A stretch of 64,000 nt of DNA from Dictyobacter vulcani (GCF_008974265.1 NZ_BKZW01000001.1:2976001-3040000), one strand, 5' to 3'; shown: positions 27,982-37,924, numbered from the stretch's first letter. Numbers and translations are program-made. Notes: generated by a model from the sequence alone, not told the origin.

Positions 27982-30584
27982 TTACTCCTGATCTTCTGGT
28001 GTTGCTTCGTCGTCTGCGACGACAGGGGACTCTCCATCTTCAGCATTCAGCTCTTCATCGCTCTCACCTGTGGCAGGGACTGCGACTGGGATAGCTGTTT
28101 CGTCCAGTTCCAGTGGTAATTCGGTACCCTCATCCTCATCCTCGTCGCCATCAGCGGTCTTTTTGCCATTGGTTGTAGCAACGGCCACGATGGCATCATT
28201 TTTGTGGACCTGCATCAGGATCACGCCCTGGGTGGCACGTCCGCTGACCTTGATGGCATTCACATCGGTACGGATGACGACACCACTGGCTGAGATGATC
28301 ATCAGATCGCTGTCCAGATCGGTGACGACACGGGCGGTGGCGACTGAACCAGTCTTGTCGGAAACCCTTGATGTGATGACGCCGCTACCACCACGGTTGT
28401 GGCGAGGATATTCCTCAACAGGTGTACGTTTGCCGTAACCGTATTCGGTAACGATGAGCAGGTGGCTGTCATCCTTGACCAGATTGAGTGAGACCAGGGT
28501 ATCACTGGCATTCAGACGTAGCCCGCGAACACCACCACTGGTTCGTGAGGCGAGCCGTAGATCATCGACACAGAAGCGAATCGCCTGACCTTTCGCCGAG
28601 ATGAGCAGGACATCGTCGCCGTTATGTGCCATTTTGGCACCGATCAGCTCGTCGTCGTCTTCCAGGTTCATCGCGATCAGACCCTGGCGACGCACAACCT
28701 CGAATTCGCTCATGTTGGTCTTCTTGACTTCACCCTTCTTGGTAGCCACAATCAAAACATCGCCTCTGGCATCCTTGGGAACTGAGACGATCGCGGTAAT
28801 GCGTTCGCGCTGTTCGATGGCGATCATATTGATTAGATGTTCACCTTTGGCGGTGCGGCTGACATCGGGCAGTTCATAAGCTTTTAACTGGAAGACCCTA
28901 CCACGATCTGTAAAGAAGAGTAAGCTATCGTGGGTATGCGTGACCAGCAAGTGGCGTACGGTATCGTCCTCGCGGGTTGCCATACCAGTCACACCTCGTC
29001 CACCACGGCGCTGTGCGCGATAGGTGTTAGAGGGGAGACGTTTGATATAGCCCTTGGCGGTCAGGGTCACGACGGCCTCTTCGTTCGGGATCAGGTCCTC
29101 GTATTTGAAGTCCCCGATCTCGGCCTCTTCAATCTCAGTACGACGTGGATCACCATATTTTTCTTTGAGCTGGATAAGATCATTGGTAATCAGCTTGCGG
29201 ATCTCATTGATGTCGCTCAGCAGCATATTGTAATAGTCGATGCGTTGAAGAACCTCTGCCAGTTCCTCTTCGATCTTCTGCCGCTCCATCGAAGCCAGGC
29301 GGGCCAGACGCATATCCAGGATAGCTCTACCCTGCTCGTCGGAGAGTCCAAATTGCTCGCGCAGCTTGGTCAAACCATCGTCATAGGCGGAACGTGACGT
29401 ACGGATAATGCTGATCACCGCATCCAGGTTATCAAGGGCGATCTTCAATCCATCCAGGATATGGGCACGAGCGCGGGCTTTGGCCAGCTCAAACTGCGTA
29501 CGGCGCGTCAGCACAACTTCACGATGGCGAATATAGTGGTACAGGAATTTTTTTAAGGTTAACGTTTGTGGTTGCTGCTCGACCAGCGCAAGCATGTTGG
29601 TGTTGAAGGCAGTCTGCATCGCCGTATACTTGTAGAGCGAGTTAAGTACACTCTCCATATTGGCATCGCGTTTGAGATCAATAACCATACGCATACCCTG
29701 ACGGTCAGACTCATCACGGACCTCTGCGATGCCATCGATCTTTTTGTCACGGGCCAGTTCAGCAATCTTTTTGACCAGATCGGCTTTATTGACCTGATAG
29801 GGAAGCTCGGTCACAATGATGCTGATACGGCCACGCTCAGTCTCTTCGGCATGGGTTTTGGCGCGAATAACCACGCGACCACGACCGTTAGCGTAGGTAT
29901 TGCGGATCCCCTCACGGCCTTTGATAATACCGCCTGTTGGGAAGTCGGGACCACGAATAATGCGTGATAGTTCCTCGGTGGTGGCCTCTGGATTTTCGAT
30001 CAGATACATAATGCCATCACAGACTTCATTCAAGTTGTGGGGGGGATATTCGTCGCCATACCTACGGCGATACCTGTTGAGCCATTGAGGAGCAGATTGG
30101 GTAAGCGTGCGGGAAAAACAACTGGTTCAGTCGCCTGATTATCATAGTTCGGACGAAAGTCGACCGTATCTTTTTCGATATCACTCAGCAGCTCATCGGA
30201 GATCGCGGCCATTTTGGCCTCGGTGTAACGCATCGCTGCTGGTGGATCATCATCTTGTGAGCCAAAGTTACCCTGACCAAGCACAAGTTGATAGCGCATT
30301 GACCATGGCTGAGCCATACGTACCAGCGCATCATACACGGACGCATCTCCATGGGGGTGGTAACTCTTCAACACTTCGCCAACGGTACCCGCACATTTAC
30401 GAAACGTTTTCGTTGATTGCAGACCCATCTGGTCCATAGCATAGAGCACACGACGATGAACAGGTTTCAGGCCATCTCGAACGTCTGGGAGCGCGCGGCT
30501 CACAATGACACTCATTGAATAGTCGAGATAGGCTCCTGTCATTTCTGTAACGATATTAACTGGCTTTACATTGCCCGGTTCCAT
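27982..30584 (-). CDS. gyrA: DNA gyrase subunit A, reading frame broken by one missing base
   Basis: GyrA cuts and rejoins DNA in the gyrase tetramer. The first part (from ATG 30584, behind GAGGAT) holds VREV-type winged helix motifs, [17 protein letters not shown] and the active-site Tyr in AAMRYTEA, and stops after [14 protein letters not shown]. The second part, in the next frame, begins [14 protein letters not shown] and carries the coiled coil and the C-terminal beta-pinwheel with the GyrA box QRRGGRGV. That box identifies GyrA rather than ParC. A run of seven C (30039-30045) should be eight to give IPPHNL; restoring it makes 868 codons. As gyrA is essential, an assembly error is most likely. 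The tail after the pinwheel is long and acidic. Confidence 0.93.
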
Positions 30585-30692
30585 AAAAACATCCTCACCA
30601 AAAAGTAAGACATAGCCTGAAGGGCGATATCGGGTTGAAGCATTGATACAAGCTGCTTGGAGGGGTCTAGAAAATTTGATCCTACCTGCACT

Positions 30693-30701
30693 ATTATAGC
30701 A
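30693..30701 (-). promoter_or_regulatory. Extended -10 promoter of gyrA
   Basis: The minus strand reads TGC-TATAAT about 109 bases upstream of the gyrA ATG, preceded by GCTCAAT as in the hisS promoter. There is no good -35. Confidence 0.65.
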
Positions 30702-30962
30702 CATTGAGCCTCTATTTACGAATTTTTTTGACCATCGGGTAGGTGCTGGTACGCTTGCCTTCAATCCATTTAGGTCGCGTATTATCATGAGTAATAGAGG
30801 GAAGAAAGAAGAAAAATTTGCCTCCAAAGACTCTAGGTTTTGTAAATAACCTGTGGTATGATTAAATGCAAGAATGGAATTTACGGGAAAAATTTCTGCA
30901 TTGCGGCTTTTTCAGGTTGTGTAGTGTATGGTGCTCGGGCGACATCGGGGAGATTCAGATAT
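30702..30962 (+). promoter_or_regulatory. Intergenic region with plus-strand extended -10
   Basis: Spacer between divergent gyrA and the membrane protein gene. TGG-TATGAT at 30854-30862 is an extended -10 box that could drive the plus-strand gene, leaving a leader of about 95 bases. No other feature is seen. Confidence 0.4.
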
Positions 30963-31520
30963 ATGTCATTACCTTTCACTGAACAGCAGTGCTTTTTCGT
31001 TGCTATCCTGGTCTTCATTGTGGTTGGTTTTCAGCGTGGTTGGCGGCGTGAGCTTGTTTCACTCGTATTTATTTTGTTAGCATCGTTCCTTGTTCATCAA
31101 GATACAAGTAATGCTGTTGGTACTTTTATTGGCCGACTTCCATCGGTCATTGGCTATGCTGCTGGTGCCAGTCAACAGCCCCAAACCAACTCGATGGCGA
31201 GCTTTCTTGGCGGCCCCTTCTGGTCCTTGATTATTTTTGCAGCTATGGTTGCGCTGGGATATTATGTAGGGAACAAAGCGTTCCCTCGACCATCTTCTCC
31301 TCAGGAACGTTTTATAGGTATTGTACCCGCCGTCATTGCGGGTGCTTTTGTGCTTGGATACCTGAGTAATTACTTTAGAACCACGGCTGGTCGTTCGACC
31401 GTTTCCGTAGATATCCAATCACCGGATCCATTGAATTATGCGGCTGTCATTTTCTTGATTGCGGTTGTTGCGATTGTGGTGGCTGTCATTGCTTCACGTA
31501 GAAAAGCTGCCAAAAAATGA
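30963..31520 (+). CDS. Four-helix membrane protein, possibly CvpA-like
   Basis: A 185-residue integral membrane protein. Helices lie at about 7-26, 32-48 (around VSLVFILLASFLV), 82-100 and 112-130, with a final one near 155-176 before a basic tail (ASRRKAAKK). The opening pattern, a helix, a GFQRGWRRELVSL loop, then a second helix, resembles CvpA-family proteins (where a GxxRGxxxE motif follows helix 1), but the match is weak. GGGGAG lies about 10 bases before ATG 30963; an upstream ATG at 30858 would add 35 unlikely residues. The next gene starts 59 bases downstream, so the two may be an operon. Confidence 0.6.
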   Translation: MSLPFTEQQCFFVAILVFIVVGFQRGWRRELVSLVFILLASFLVHQDTSNAVGTFIGRLPSVIGYAAGASQQPQTNSMASFLGGPFWSLIIFAAMVALGYYVGNKAFPRPSSPQERFIGIVPAVIAGAFVLGYLSNYFRTTAGRSTVSVDIQSPDPLNYAAVIFLIAVVAIVVAVIASRRKAAKK

Positions 31521-31579
31521 TTGCTTGCTTATCAAGCGCACATTGTGCTTAATCCTGTGCTGACCTTTGAGGTGACTGA

Positions 31580-33202
31580 ATGGCCGAGAAATCCAAACAA
31601 ACTACAACAACGACGACTACTACCAGGTTTTCTGTGAATCCCCTGGGCTCGGTGCGACGCCGCTTTAGTGGGTCGCAGTTAAGACGTGGGCCTAATCGGG
31701 CCTGGCAATTTCCTGGTCAGCAACCAGGTGAGACTGTATTGAAGGTCGTGCGTCGGCACTGGTGGTTTTTAGTCCTGCCAGCGTGGCCACTTCTGCTATC
31801 TGTGCTGGCAATCATTGTCGTGACGACTGTCGCAGTGGTCTATCCAAACCTGACATCCCTGTGGATCGTCCTGGAGATTACGGCTATCCTGGCCATGCTG
31901 GCAACTGGTGGTTGGTTTTTGTATAAACACCTGGTTGCCTGGTGGTATGAAACGTATATTATTACCGATAAGCGCATTATCAATGCGAGTGGCTTATTCG
32001 AGCCAACACGTCAACAGACACCGATTGAAAAGGTTGAGCAAGTAGGTATTGGGGTAGATACACTACTCGGGCTCTTCCTCAATTTTGGCACTGTACACGT
32101 CTATCTGGCTGGTGGGGACCTGTATATTCGGAACGTACCAAATCCAAAAGCTGTACGTGATGCTATCCAGGGTATCTCAACTGATGTGAAAGCCAAGAAA
32201 CCCAAGGCTGCGGATCCTGTCATGCCCAAAGATCCAGAGCTGGCGGCGGTCTTGCAGTCCCTGGCTAAAGGGAAAGAGGTTCCTACACTTCCTAATGCGG
32301 ATGAAAATTTGCCACCGCTTCGGGGAGAGAAGGGCCGTTATCTGGGACCACGGCGTACTTTTGGTGGTATCCTGCGCTTGCCCTGTGATGTTCGTTATGT
32401 CTCGGGTGAATATACTGTCATGTATATTCAGCGCTCGGCGTACCTGCTCTGGCGCAACCTGGCCCTCCCGATAGCCTTGCTCGTCATCCTGGCTCCCATC
32501 GCCCTCTTTGCCCCTGGCACAGGTGTTATCCCATACTCTATGTGGGAATACTGGTGGATTTTCATGGGGCTGGTTGTGCTGGGATTGCTGGTAACCATCT
32601 TCCTGATCTATACCAACTTTGTGGATGACGTGTATATTCTCACGAACAGACGCATCATCGATATTGAGCGCCACATCGCCTTTTTCTTTGAGACGCGTCT
32701 GGAGGTTGAATATAAAAGTATTCGAGATATTAGAGTTAAAGTGCCAGGGGTGATTGCACGTTTCTTTGATGTCGGCGACGTGTATATTGAGACGCCTGGT
32801 AGTAATCCAGATGTGATCTTATCTTATGTGGACCATCCCTTTACCTTGCAAGATGAGATTCTGGGAATCAAGTCGCACAAGGATAAGGTTGATGCCGCGA
32901 AACGCGAGAATGACGAGAAAAAGACCTTATATACCTGGTTTGGTTCTGTGGTTGCTAAGCTTGAAGATACTGATCATCGCATAGGAGCGCCCAACCTGAA
33001 AAATCTGGATCTTTTTGACGCGATGGGGAGTGCAAAAGAATGTGGCCTGAATGTAATTGTGAGTGGCGAGGCGGTAGATAGTCCCCATGTTCAGCCAGGA
33101 TTGGTGATTCAGCAGAGTCCTCCCGCTGGTACTGTGATGATGAAAGGGAGTCAGATTGAGATTACGCTGAGCAAGCGCCCAACCCTGGTCGATTCCATCT
33201 AG
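31580..33202 (+). CDS. Membrane protein with two bacterial PH domains and a C-terminal PASTA domain
   Basis: 540 residues. After a Thr-rich tail, helices at about 61-87 and 93-115 lead into a bPH2 domain (about 120-197, [19 protein letters not shown]). A second helix pair (about 293-315 and 322-346) leads into another (about 350-425, [19 protein letters not shown]). The last 70 residues form a PASTA domain ([32 protein letters not shown]). Bacterial PH repeats of this type sit at the membrane face; PASTA usually binds muropeptides or beta-lactams outside the cell. With an even number of helices the PASTA domain should face the cytosol, which is unusual. Function unknown. Ends at a clear terminator. 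Confidence 0.8.
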   Translation: MAEKSKQTTTTTTTTRFSVNPLGSVRRRFSGSQLRRGPNRAWQFPGQQPGETVLKVVRRHWWFLVLPAWPLLLSVLAIIVVTTVAVVYPNLTSLWIVLEITAILAMLATGGWFLYKHLVAWWYETYIITDKRIINASGLFEPTRQQTPIEKVEQVGIGVDTLLGLFLNFGTVHVYLAGGDLYIRNVPNPKAVRDAIQGISTDVKAKKPKAADPVMPKDPELAAVLQSLAKGKEVPTLPNADENLPPLRGEKGRYLGPRRTFGGILRLPCDVRYVSGEYTVMYIQRSAYLLWRNLALPIALLVILAPIALFAPGTGVIPYSMWEYWWIFMGLVVLGLLVTIFLIYTNFVDDVYILTNRRIIDIERHIAFFFETRLEVEYKSIRDIRVKVPGVIARFFDVGDVYIETPGSNPDVILSYVDHPFTLQDEILGIKSHKDKVDAAKRENDEKKTLYTWFGSVVAKLEDTDHRIGAPNLKNLDLFDAMGSAKECGLNVIVSGEAVDSPHVQPGLVIQQSPPAGTVMMKGSQIEITLSKRPTLVDSI

Positions 33203-33263
33203 CTGTGTGCTTACGCCAGGGATGCGGTGCGTATCAGTGTTGATGGCTCGCATGAGTAAGCAA

Positions 33264-33300
33264 AAAAAGACGGATCTTGTATTGAAAGATCCGTCTTTTT
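33264..33300 (+). terminator. Intrinsic terminator
   Basis: AAAAAGACGGATCTT pairs with AAGATCCGTCTTTTT. The T-run on the plus strand ends the PH-PASTA gene; the A/T symmetry may also serve the convergent methyltransferase gene. Confidence 0.85.
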
Positions 33301-33345
33301 GTATGCATACTTGTGCCTTTAGAAGGCTATCAGGTCAGATCAGGA

Positions 33346-34707
33346 TTACCACTTACCGACGCGTACCAGCAAGGCCACGCTCTCAATATGGTATGTCTGC
33401 GGGAACATATCTACCGGTTGGGCTGAGACCAGACGGTAACGTCCTCCTGAGCAGAGGGTGGCGATATCGCGGGCCAGAGTACTTGGATCGCAGGAGACAT
33501 AGCAGATTGCCCGGGGAGCCATCGTCTGCAGGGCTTGCAGGGCTTTAGGATGGCAGCCAGTCCGTGGTGGATCGACCAGGGCAATATCTATACGCTCACG
33601 GCGATAGTGCAACTGATTGAGAATGCGCTCAAGTGTGCCTTCCAGAGCAGTAATATTATTCTGATTATTCAGCGCACAGCCAGCACGAGCATCCATAACT
33701 GCGCTGGGTTGTGATTCTACCGCAATCACCCGCGAACACTGTGAAGCCAGAAAGGTTGAGAAGAGCCCGACGCCACTATACCCATCCAGCACGATTTCAT
33801 GACGTTGAGGTTCAAGGGCATTCATGGCCTGCTCAACCAGAACCGAAGTCTGAATTGGATTCACCTGGAAGAACGAATCGGCTGAAATGCGGAAACGTCT
33901 ACCAAGGACAGCATCCGTCAAAAATTCCTGACCGACAAAGACACGGCCATAGCGTCCACCGACACGCTCGATAATTACACCCACAATGCCGGGTGCGATG
34001 GTCATCAATTCCTGAGCCAGTTGATGTGGATTTTCCATCATAGAGCCTGGACGTGCATTCAGGGTCAATAGAGTCGGCACCGCTTTAACTGCGTTGGGAG
34101 CGATCCCGGTGGCGGCATTACTGACAGCTCCAATTGCTCCACGGATAGTCACGCTTTGCAACATCTGACCAAGTGTGTCACCAAAATAATCAATCAGCTT
34201 TCTGCGCACCAGTTGATACACCTGATCCAGAGCAGGATGGAGCAAGCCGCACTCCTCTAAATCCTGGACATCGTGGCTCTCAGTATACTTAAAGCCTATC
34301 TCTCCGGCCATACCCACCGTAAATACAGCATAGTTGCGATAATGCCAGGGAGGAATGTTCGCCGGCATACCAATTGTGGGATGAACGAGCGCATCTGGCT
34401 GTTTGCCAATGCGTACCAGCAGCTGGCGTACAATATGTGCCTTCCAGGTTAATTGGGCGGGATAAGCGATATGCTGCCATTGACATCCACTATCAATTAA
34501 CTGTGGATAGGCTGGCTCAACCCGTTCAGGCGCAGGGCGGAGAATTTCCAGGAGTTCTGCACGTGCATGGCCGCGGCGTTCCTCAACAATCTCGACACGT
34601 ACCCGCTCACCTGGAATTCCTCCAGGAACAAACAAGACACGTCCCTCATAGCGACCTACGGCGTCTCCTCCGTAGGCAAGGTCTGTCAGTTCAACATCAA
34701 TGCTCAT
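33346..34707 (-). CDS. RNA 5-methyluridine methyltransferase, RlmD/RumA/TrmA family
   Basis: A 453-residue SAM-dependent enzyme that methylates C5 of a uridine in rRNA or tRNA. An N-terminal TRAM domain (about 1-55, ELTDLAYGGDAVGRYEGRVLFV), a middle RNA-binding region and a C-terminal methyltransferase fold are seen. The SAM site is LDGYSGVGLFSTFLA, followed by the DPPRTGCHPKAL loop and the catalytic Cys in CYVSCDPSTLARD. The 4Fe-4S cluster cysteines of RlmD are largely gone: the site reads YPQLIDSGCQWQH with one Cys. The start is ATG 34707 behind GAGG; a TTG 27 bases upstream opens the frame but has no ribosome site. The target uridine is not known. Confidence 0.85.
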   Translation of the reverse strand: MSIDVELTDLAYGGDAVGRYEGRVLFVPGGIPGERVRVEIVEERRGHARAELLEILRPAPERVEPAYPQLIDSGCQWQHIAYPAQLTWKAHIVRQLLVRIGKQPDALVHPTIGMPANIPPWHYRNYAVFTVGMAGEIGFKYTESHDVQDLEECGLLHPALDQVYQLVRRKLIDYFGDTLGQMLQSVTIRGAIGAVSNAATGIAPNAVKAVPTLLTLNARPGSMMENPHQLAQELMTIAPGIVGVIIERVGGRYGRVFVGQEFLTDAVLGRRFRISADSFFQVNPIQTSVLVEQAMNALEPQRHEIVLDGYSGVGLFSTFLASQCSRVIAVESQPSAVMDARAGCALNNQNNITALEGTLERILNQLHYRRERIDIALVDPPRTGCHPKALQALQTMAPRAICYVSCDPSTLARDIATLCSGGRYRLVSAQPVDMFPQTYHIESVALLVRVGKW

Positions 34708-34899
34708 GTTCACCTCGGCGGCATCTGACGACAATTACTGTCGTTGATGTCCGTCCCATCCTTCCAGCGTTTTTGTATCTTTCAATTCTTACTACTACAT
34801 AGCCCCAACAATGGAGTCTTGCATGTTGAAGGACATTGATCATGCTGGACTTATTGAAAACGCTAAGTATCAGCACTTTCTTTCATATCCATGGCAGGT

Positions 34900-35898
34900 T
34901 TACCAGGAAAGTGGTTGTTTGGGGGGAGCATAGAGTCGCGTGCCAAAGCGACTTAAAAAGACTGCTCCGATGCCCAGAGTACCAATCCCAATATTTATCA
35001 GCCAACCAATGTATGGAAGCGATCCAAACAATGCCAGTATGGCCAGACCGATTACTACCTGTACTATACGTGTATCATGCTGAGGAAGAATACGTTTTGT
35101 GATCCAATCCCCGATAATCCAGCCGATCGCGACAGTGCCCAGTGCCCAGGCGGCGAAAAATCCTACTGCGACCAAAATTGCCAACGGAATGGGAATAATA
35201 AGTGCCAGCAACACAGTAAAAATAGTTGGTGCAAGCAGAATACTTAATAGCCCCAGGGCGAGGCTGCGTCGCAATTTACTTTTAACCGTTGTCCGAACCA
35301 TCATGACATGTTCTGGTAATAAGGTGGTTAATAACATCCCCAACAAGACCCATGTCACAATATACCAGAAACGAAATTGAATCCCCGCATCATTTCCCAG
35401 TATATCAATCACGCTAGTCGGGCAGCCGAAGTAGCTACCATGAAGCAGTAAACCAGTATCTTTGGATCGTTGACCTCCACAAACATGAATGTCCCCATTG
35501 ACGTGTGCGCCAGGAGAGGAACTGAGATTGCCGCCGTAAAGGGTCACGTTCCCGTCGACCCCGCCATCGATAACCACATTTCCACCAATGACCACAACGT
35601 CCCCTTTGACTTCACCCCGAATGGTCATATTCCCCCAGAAAGAAGTCAAATCCCCACATACTATCTCACCTCTGCTCACCACCACTGCACTTTTGAAACT
35701 GGCTCTACCTGGTTGACCAGTGCAGTCGACATTACTTTGCGTGACCCGGGTAACCAGATGGTCACTGGCCTGCTTTGCCGAAGCTGTAGGAATACCGGCT
35801 GTAAGTGCTTCCACCCCACCGCCTATCAAAAACACTGCTAAGAGTACAACACTCGGCAGTGAGAGCATGAATCGTTGTCTTCGAGAGACCTTTTGCAT
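34900..35898 (-). CDS. Exported bactofilin-like beta-helix protein with four membrane helices
   Basis: 332 residues. A signal peptide or anchor (about 8-32, LPSVVLLAVFLIGGGVEAL) is followed by a beta-helix region (about 60-140). Its repeating short strands (MTIRGEVKGDVVVIGGNVVI, VDGNVTLYGGNL, NGDIHVCGG) match polymer-forming bactofilin-type domains. Four C-terminal membrane helices (about 165-315) and a short basic tail end the protein. Bactofilins are normally cytosolic scaffolds; here the repeat domain appears to be outside. GGGAG lies 7 bases before ATG 35898, preferred to ATGs at 35916 and 35922. It is third in an operon behind an ECF sigma and anti-sigma gene, so it may belong to that envelope response. 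Confidence 0.72.
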   Translation of the reverse strand: MQKVSRRQRFMLSLPSVVLLAVFLIGGGVEALTAGIPTASAKQASDHLVTRVTQSNVDCTGQPGRASFKSAVVVSRGEIVCGDLTSFWGNMTIRGEVKGDVVVIGGNVVIDGGVDGNVTLYGGNLSSSPGAHVNGDIHVCGGQRSKDTGLLLHGSYFGCPTSVIDILGNDAGIQFRFWYIVTWVLLGMLLTTLLPEHVMMVRTTVKSKLRRSLALGLLSILLAPTIFTVLLALIIPIPLAILVAVGFFAAWALGTVAIGWIIGDWITKRILPQHDTRIVQVVIGLAILALFGSLPYIGWLINIGIGTLGIGAVFLSRFGTRLYAPPKQPLSW

Positions 35899-35944
35899 AC
35901 TAGAACTCCCTATCATGGTCACTACCTGACCATGACCCTCGCTT

Positions 35945-36532
35945 TTACGCCTCTTGCGGAGCGCGCATTAAGCGAAGCCACATCCCCATCATGACGACCA
36001 CTGCGAATGCTAGCCCGGATAGCAGCAAGTTATCGCGAGTGACAAGAGTGAGTCCAGGTTGAATATATTCACCCAGTACAATTCCCTCATCAATAACACC
36101 ATTAAACAGTGAAAGTGTTTTTAACGCAAGATCAGTTTGAATAATCGCCACGATCAGAAACAAAAGTGGAATGCTGCTCAATGTCAGGAGACCTAGCGCG
36201 GCGCTGACAGCACCGACTGTGCGCATACGTGCCACACGTATCTTTTGCTGTTGGCGCAGATCCTCAAGTTGACTTGTAATCTGTTTTTTTTGTTGAATTG
36301 CCCGCATAATCTGATCAGTTGAAATGCTGGCTGGACGTACCAATGGAGGAGTGGTTGTGGTAACCCGTTTATTTAGTGAACCAAGCATAGCGTCGAAGCG
36401 CCGCTGCTCTTGCGCAAAAGTACGGCAAGAAGCACAATGCAGTAGGTGCTCCTGGAGTGCGCCAGACTGCGATGACTCACGTTCGTCATCGTGCTGAGCG
36501 CTCAGCCATTCTTTAGCGTCGCGACAGCGCAT
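35945..36532 (-). CDS. Zinc-finger anti-sigma factor, membrane-bound
   Basis: A 195-residue anti-sigma factor. The N-terminal ZAS motif has Cys3, then HLLHCASC with His-x3-Cys-x2-Cys. This fold binds the sigma factor and often zinc, and releases it on a signal. A helical linker (about 60-90, QQKKQITSQLEDLRQQQK) leads to two membrane helices (about 100-128 and 165-188). The start is ATG 36532 behind GAGGGGGG; the ORF opens further upstream but inside the sigma gene. It overlaps the sigma factor gene by 20 bases, implying translational coupling. The bactofilin-like gene follows after 46 bases. Confidence 0.82.
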   Translation of the reverse strand: MRCRDAKEWLSAQHDDERESSQSGALQEHLLHCASCRTFAQEQRRFDAMLGSLNKRVTTTTPPLVRPASISTDQIMRAIQQKKQITSQLEDLRQQQKIRVARMRTVGAVSAALGLLTLSSIPLLFLIVAIIQTDLALKTLSLFNGVIDEGIVLGEYIQPGLTLVTRDNLLLSGLAFAVVVMMGMWLRLMRAPQEA

Positions 36533-37280
36533 CGATTGGTCCCCCCTCATTGGAAGTCTTTGGTTGCATATAGCGAGCCAGCAATTCGCGAGCACGATGT
36601 AAACGCGCCTTAACCAGTGCAGGAGTCAGTTTCAGGGCATTTGCGATTTCTTCATATGAGAAATCGTACCAGTAACGTAAAACAATTACTGCTCGATACT
36701 TACCTGGCAGGCGTTGGAGATACGTCTGTATATCATCCTGTTGCTCACCCTGTAAGGCCGACTGTTCCGGGCTCACACCAACATCGACAATCCATTCTAA
36801 AAATGGGACATCCTCAAGTGGTAGAGCCAGGAAACGTCTGCGGCGCAGCTGGTCAATGGCCAGATGGGACGCAATGGAAAGCAGCCAGGTACTAAATTTA
36901 TGCGCAGGTTTATACGTAGCGAGCTGTGTAAAGGCTCGTACAAAAGTTTCCTGTGTCACATCTTCAGCTTCTGTGCTATTTCCGAGCATGCGATAGGCGA
37001 GATTCTGTACAGCATCTTTATAGCGCTCAACGAGCGTGGCGAAGATATCCTGTTCGCCATCGAGGACCAGTTCAACAAGCGCTGCATCGCTCATTGAGTC
37101 CACAATGACTCCCGTCTTCGTCCTGGTACTTACCACATTAGTAGTAGTGATATCCTGTACACCCGTCGCACCTACCCCTGCCCCATTATTTTGATTGCGA
37201 CGTGGTTTCCGAGTAGTTGCTTTTAGAGCCCCGGTCCCCACTCCCAGTATATTTGAAGCGTTTACAGTTGATTCTAGCAT
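36513..37280 (-). CDS. ECF-type RNA polymerase sigma factor
   Basis: 255 residues, of which the last 195 are a standard ECF sigma factor. Region 2 contains LVERYKDAVQNLAYRMLGN, DVTQETFVRAF and STWLLSIASHLAIDQLRRRR. Region 4 has LQRLPGKYRAVIVLRYWYDFSYEEIANAL with a clear helix-turn-helix. The first 60 residues are Gly/Thr/Asn-rich and not part of the fold. The true start may be at the Met of MSDAALVELVL near residue 62; ATG 37280 has only a weak ribosome site. The gene is followed by its cognate anti-sigma factor, and the operon ends with the bactofilin-like protein. Confidence 0.88.
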   Translation of the reverse strand: MLESTVNASNILGVGTGALKATTRKPRRNQNNGAGVGATGVQDITTTNVVSTRTKTGVIVDSMSDAALVELVLDGEQDIFATLVERYKDAVQNLAYRMLGNSTEAEDVTQETFVRAFTQLATYKPAHKFSTWLLSIASHLAIDQLRRRRFLALPLEDVPFLEWIVDVGVSPEQSALQGEQQDDIQTYLQRLPGKYRAVIVLRYWYDFSYEEIANALKLTPALVKARLHRARELLARYMQPKTSNEGGPIDALSRR

Positions 37281-37924
37281 TTGTCACCGCTCATTTATTC
37301 TTTTAAATCGATTCAGATCATAAGAGGACGATATACTGCGTCTTCTCTAATCATGTACGAGAAGCGGCTAAAAAAGTTGTAATCTTTTGTCGCAGTGTAA
37401 CACGAGTATGGCTTGCTGACAAGAGGGAGAGGCTCTTCAACTGGCCAATCCGGCCATTTTTATGACAATTAATTCATCGATAAACGGGCTATTGCCCCAT
37501 TTAGATCCATTTCTGGCCTACTTAATGAATTTTTATTCATTAAGTAGGCGTGATTCACTGTCATAGATGGTTGACATACCTGGCAGAAGTATCGGCTGCC
37601 GCATGCCATCTGAAAGCACCCTCTCCGAAAAAATTACGACTTTGTTGTGTTCTACCCATTCTCTCTAATCTGTATCGTCAGCATTAACAATAATTTCTAT
37701 CCTTACAGATATAGACGTACAAAATTTCCGCCATCAAATATGATAACAAAAAATACTGTCACCGTATTGCAACGGACTAAAATTTTTGAGCCCCGTAGGC
37801 GCGAAGAACCATAGCGGAAGTGTTTTTCTAAGCCGGGAGACTTTAGCAAAAATGGCAAAAAAAAAGCCTTCTGAGTTTGTTTGCTGGTGAGTAGAAGATT
37901 CTTGATGTGTTTGTAGAAGAAGAG
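37281..37924. other. Long AT-rich intergenic region
   Basis: 644 bases between the ECF sigma gene and tRNA-Leu. It should contain the sigma operon promoter. Structure I can see: a perfect 14-bp inverted repeat (37516-37549) and, at 37831-37846, a short stretch matching the anticodon arm of the nearby tRNA-Leu. An 82-codon minus-strand ORF here overlaps the tRNA and is rejected as a gene. Confidence 0.5.
37516..37549. repeat. Perfect 14-bp inverted repeat
   Basis: GCCTACTTAATGAA and TTCATTAAGTAGGC are separated by six A/T bases. There is no T-run, so a protein-binding site or RNA hairpin is more likely than an intrinsic terminator. Confidence 0.6.

Noticed and set aside
32177..32674. 165-codon minus-strand ORF
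   Set aside because: Antisense to the PH-PASTA gene; no ribosome site and no recognisable domain.
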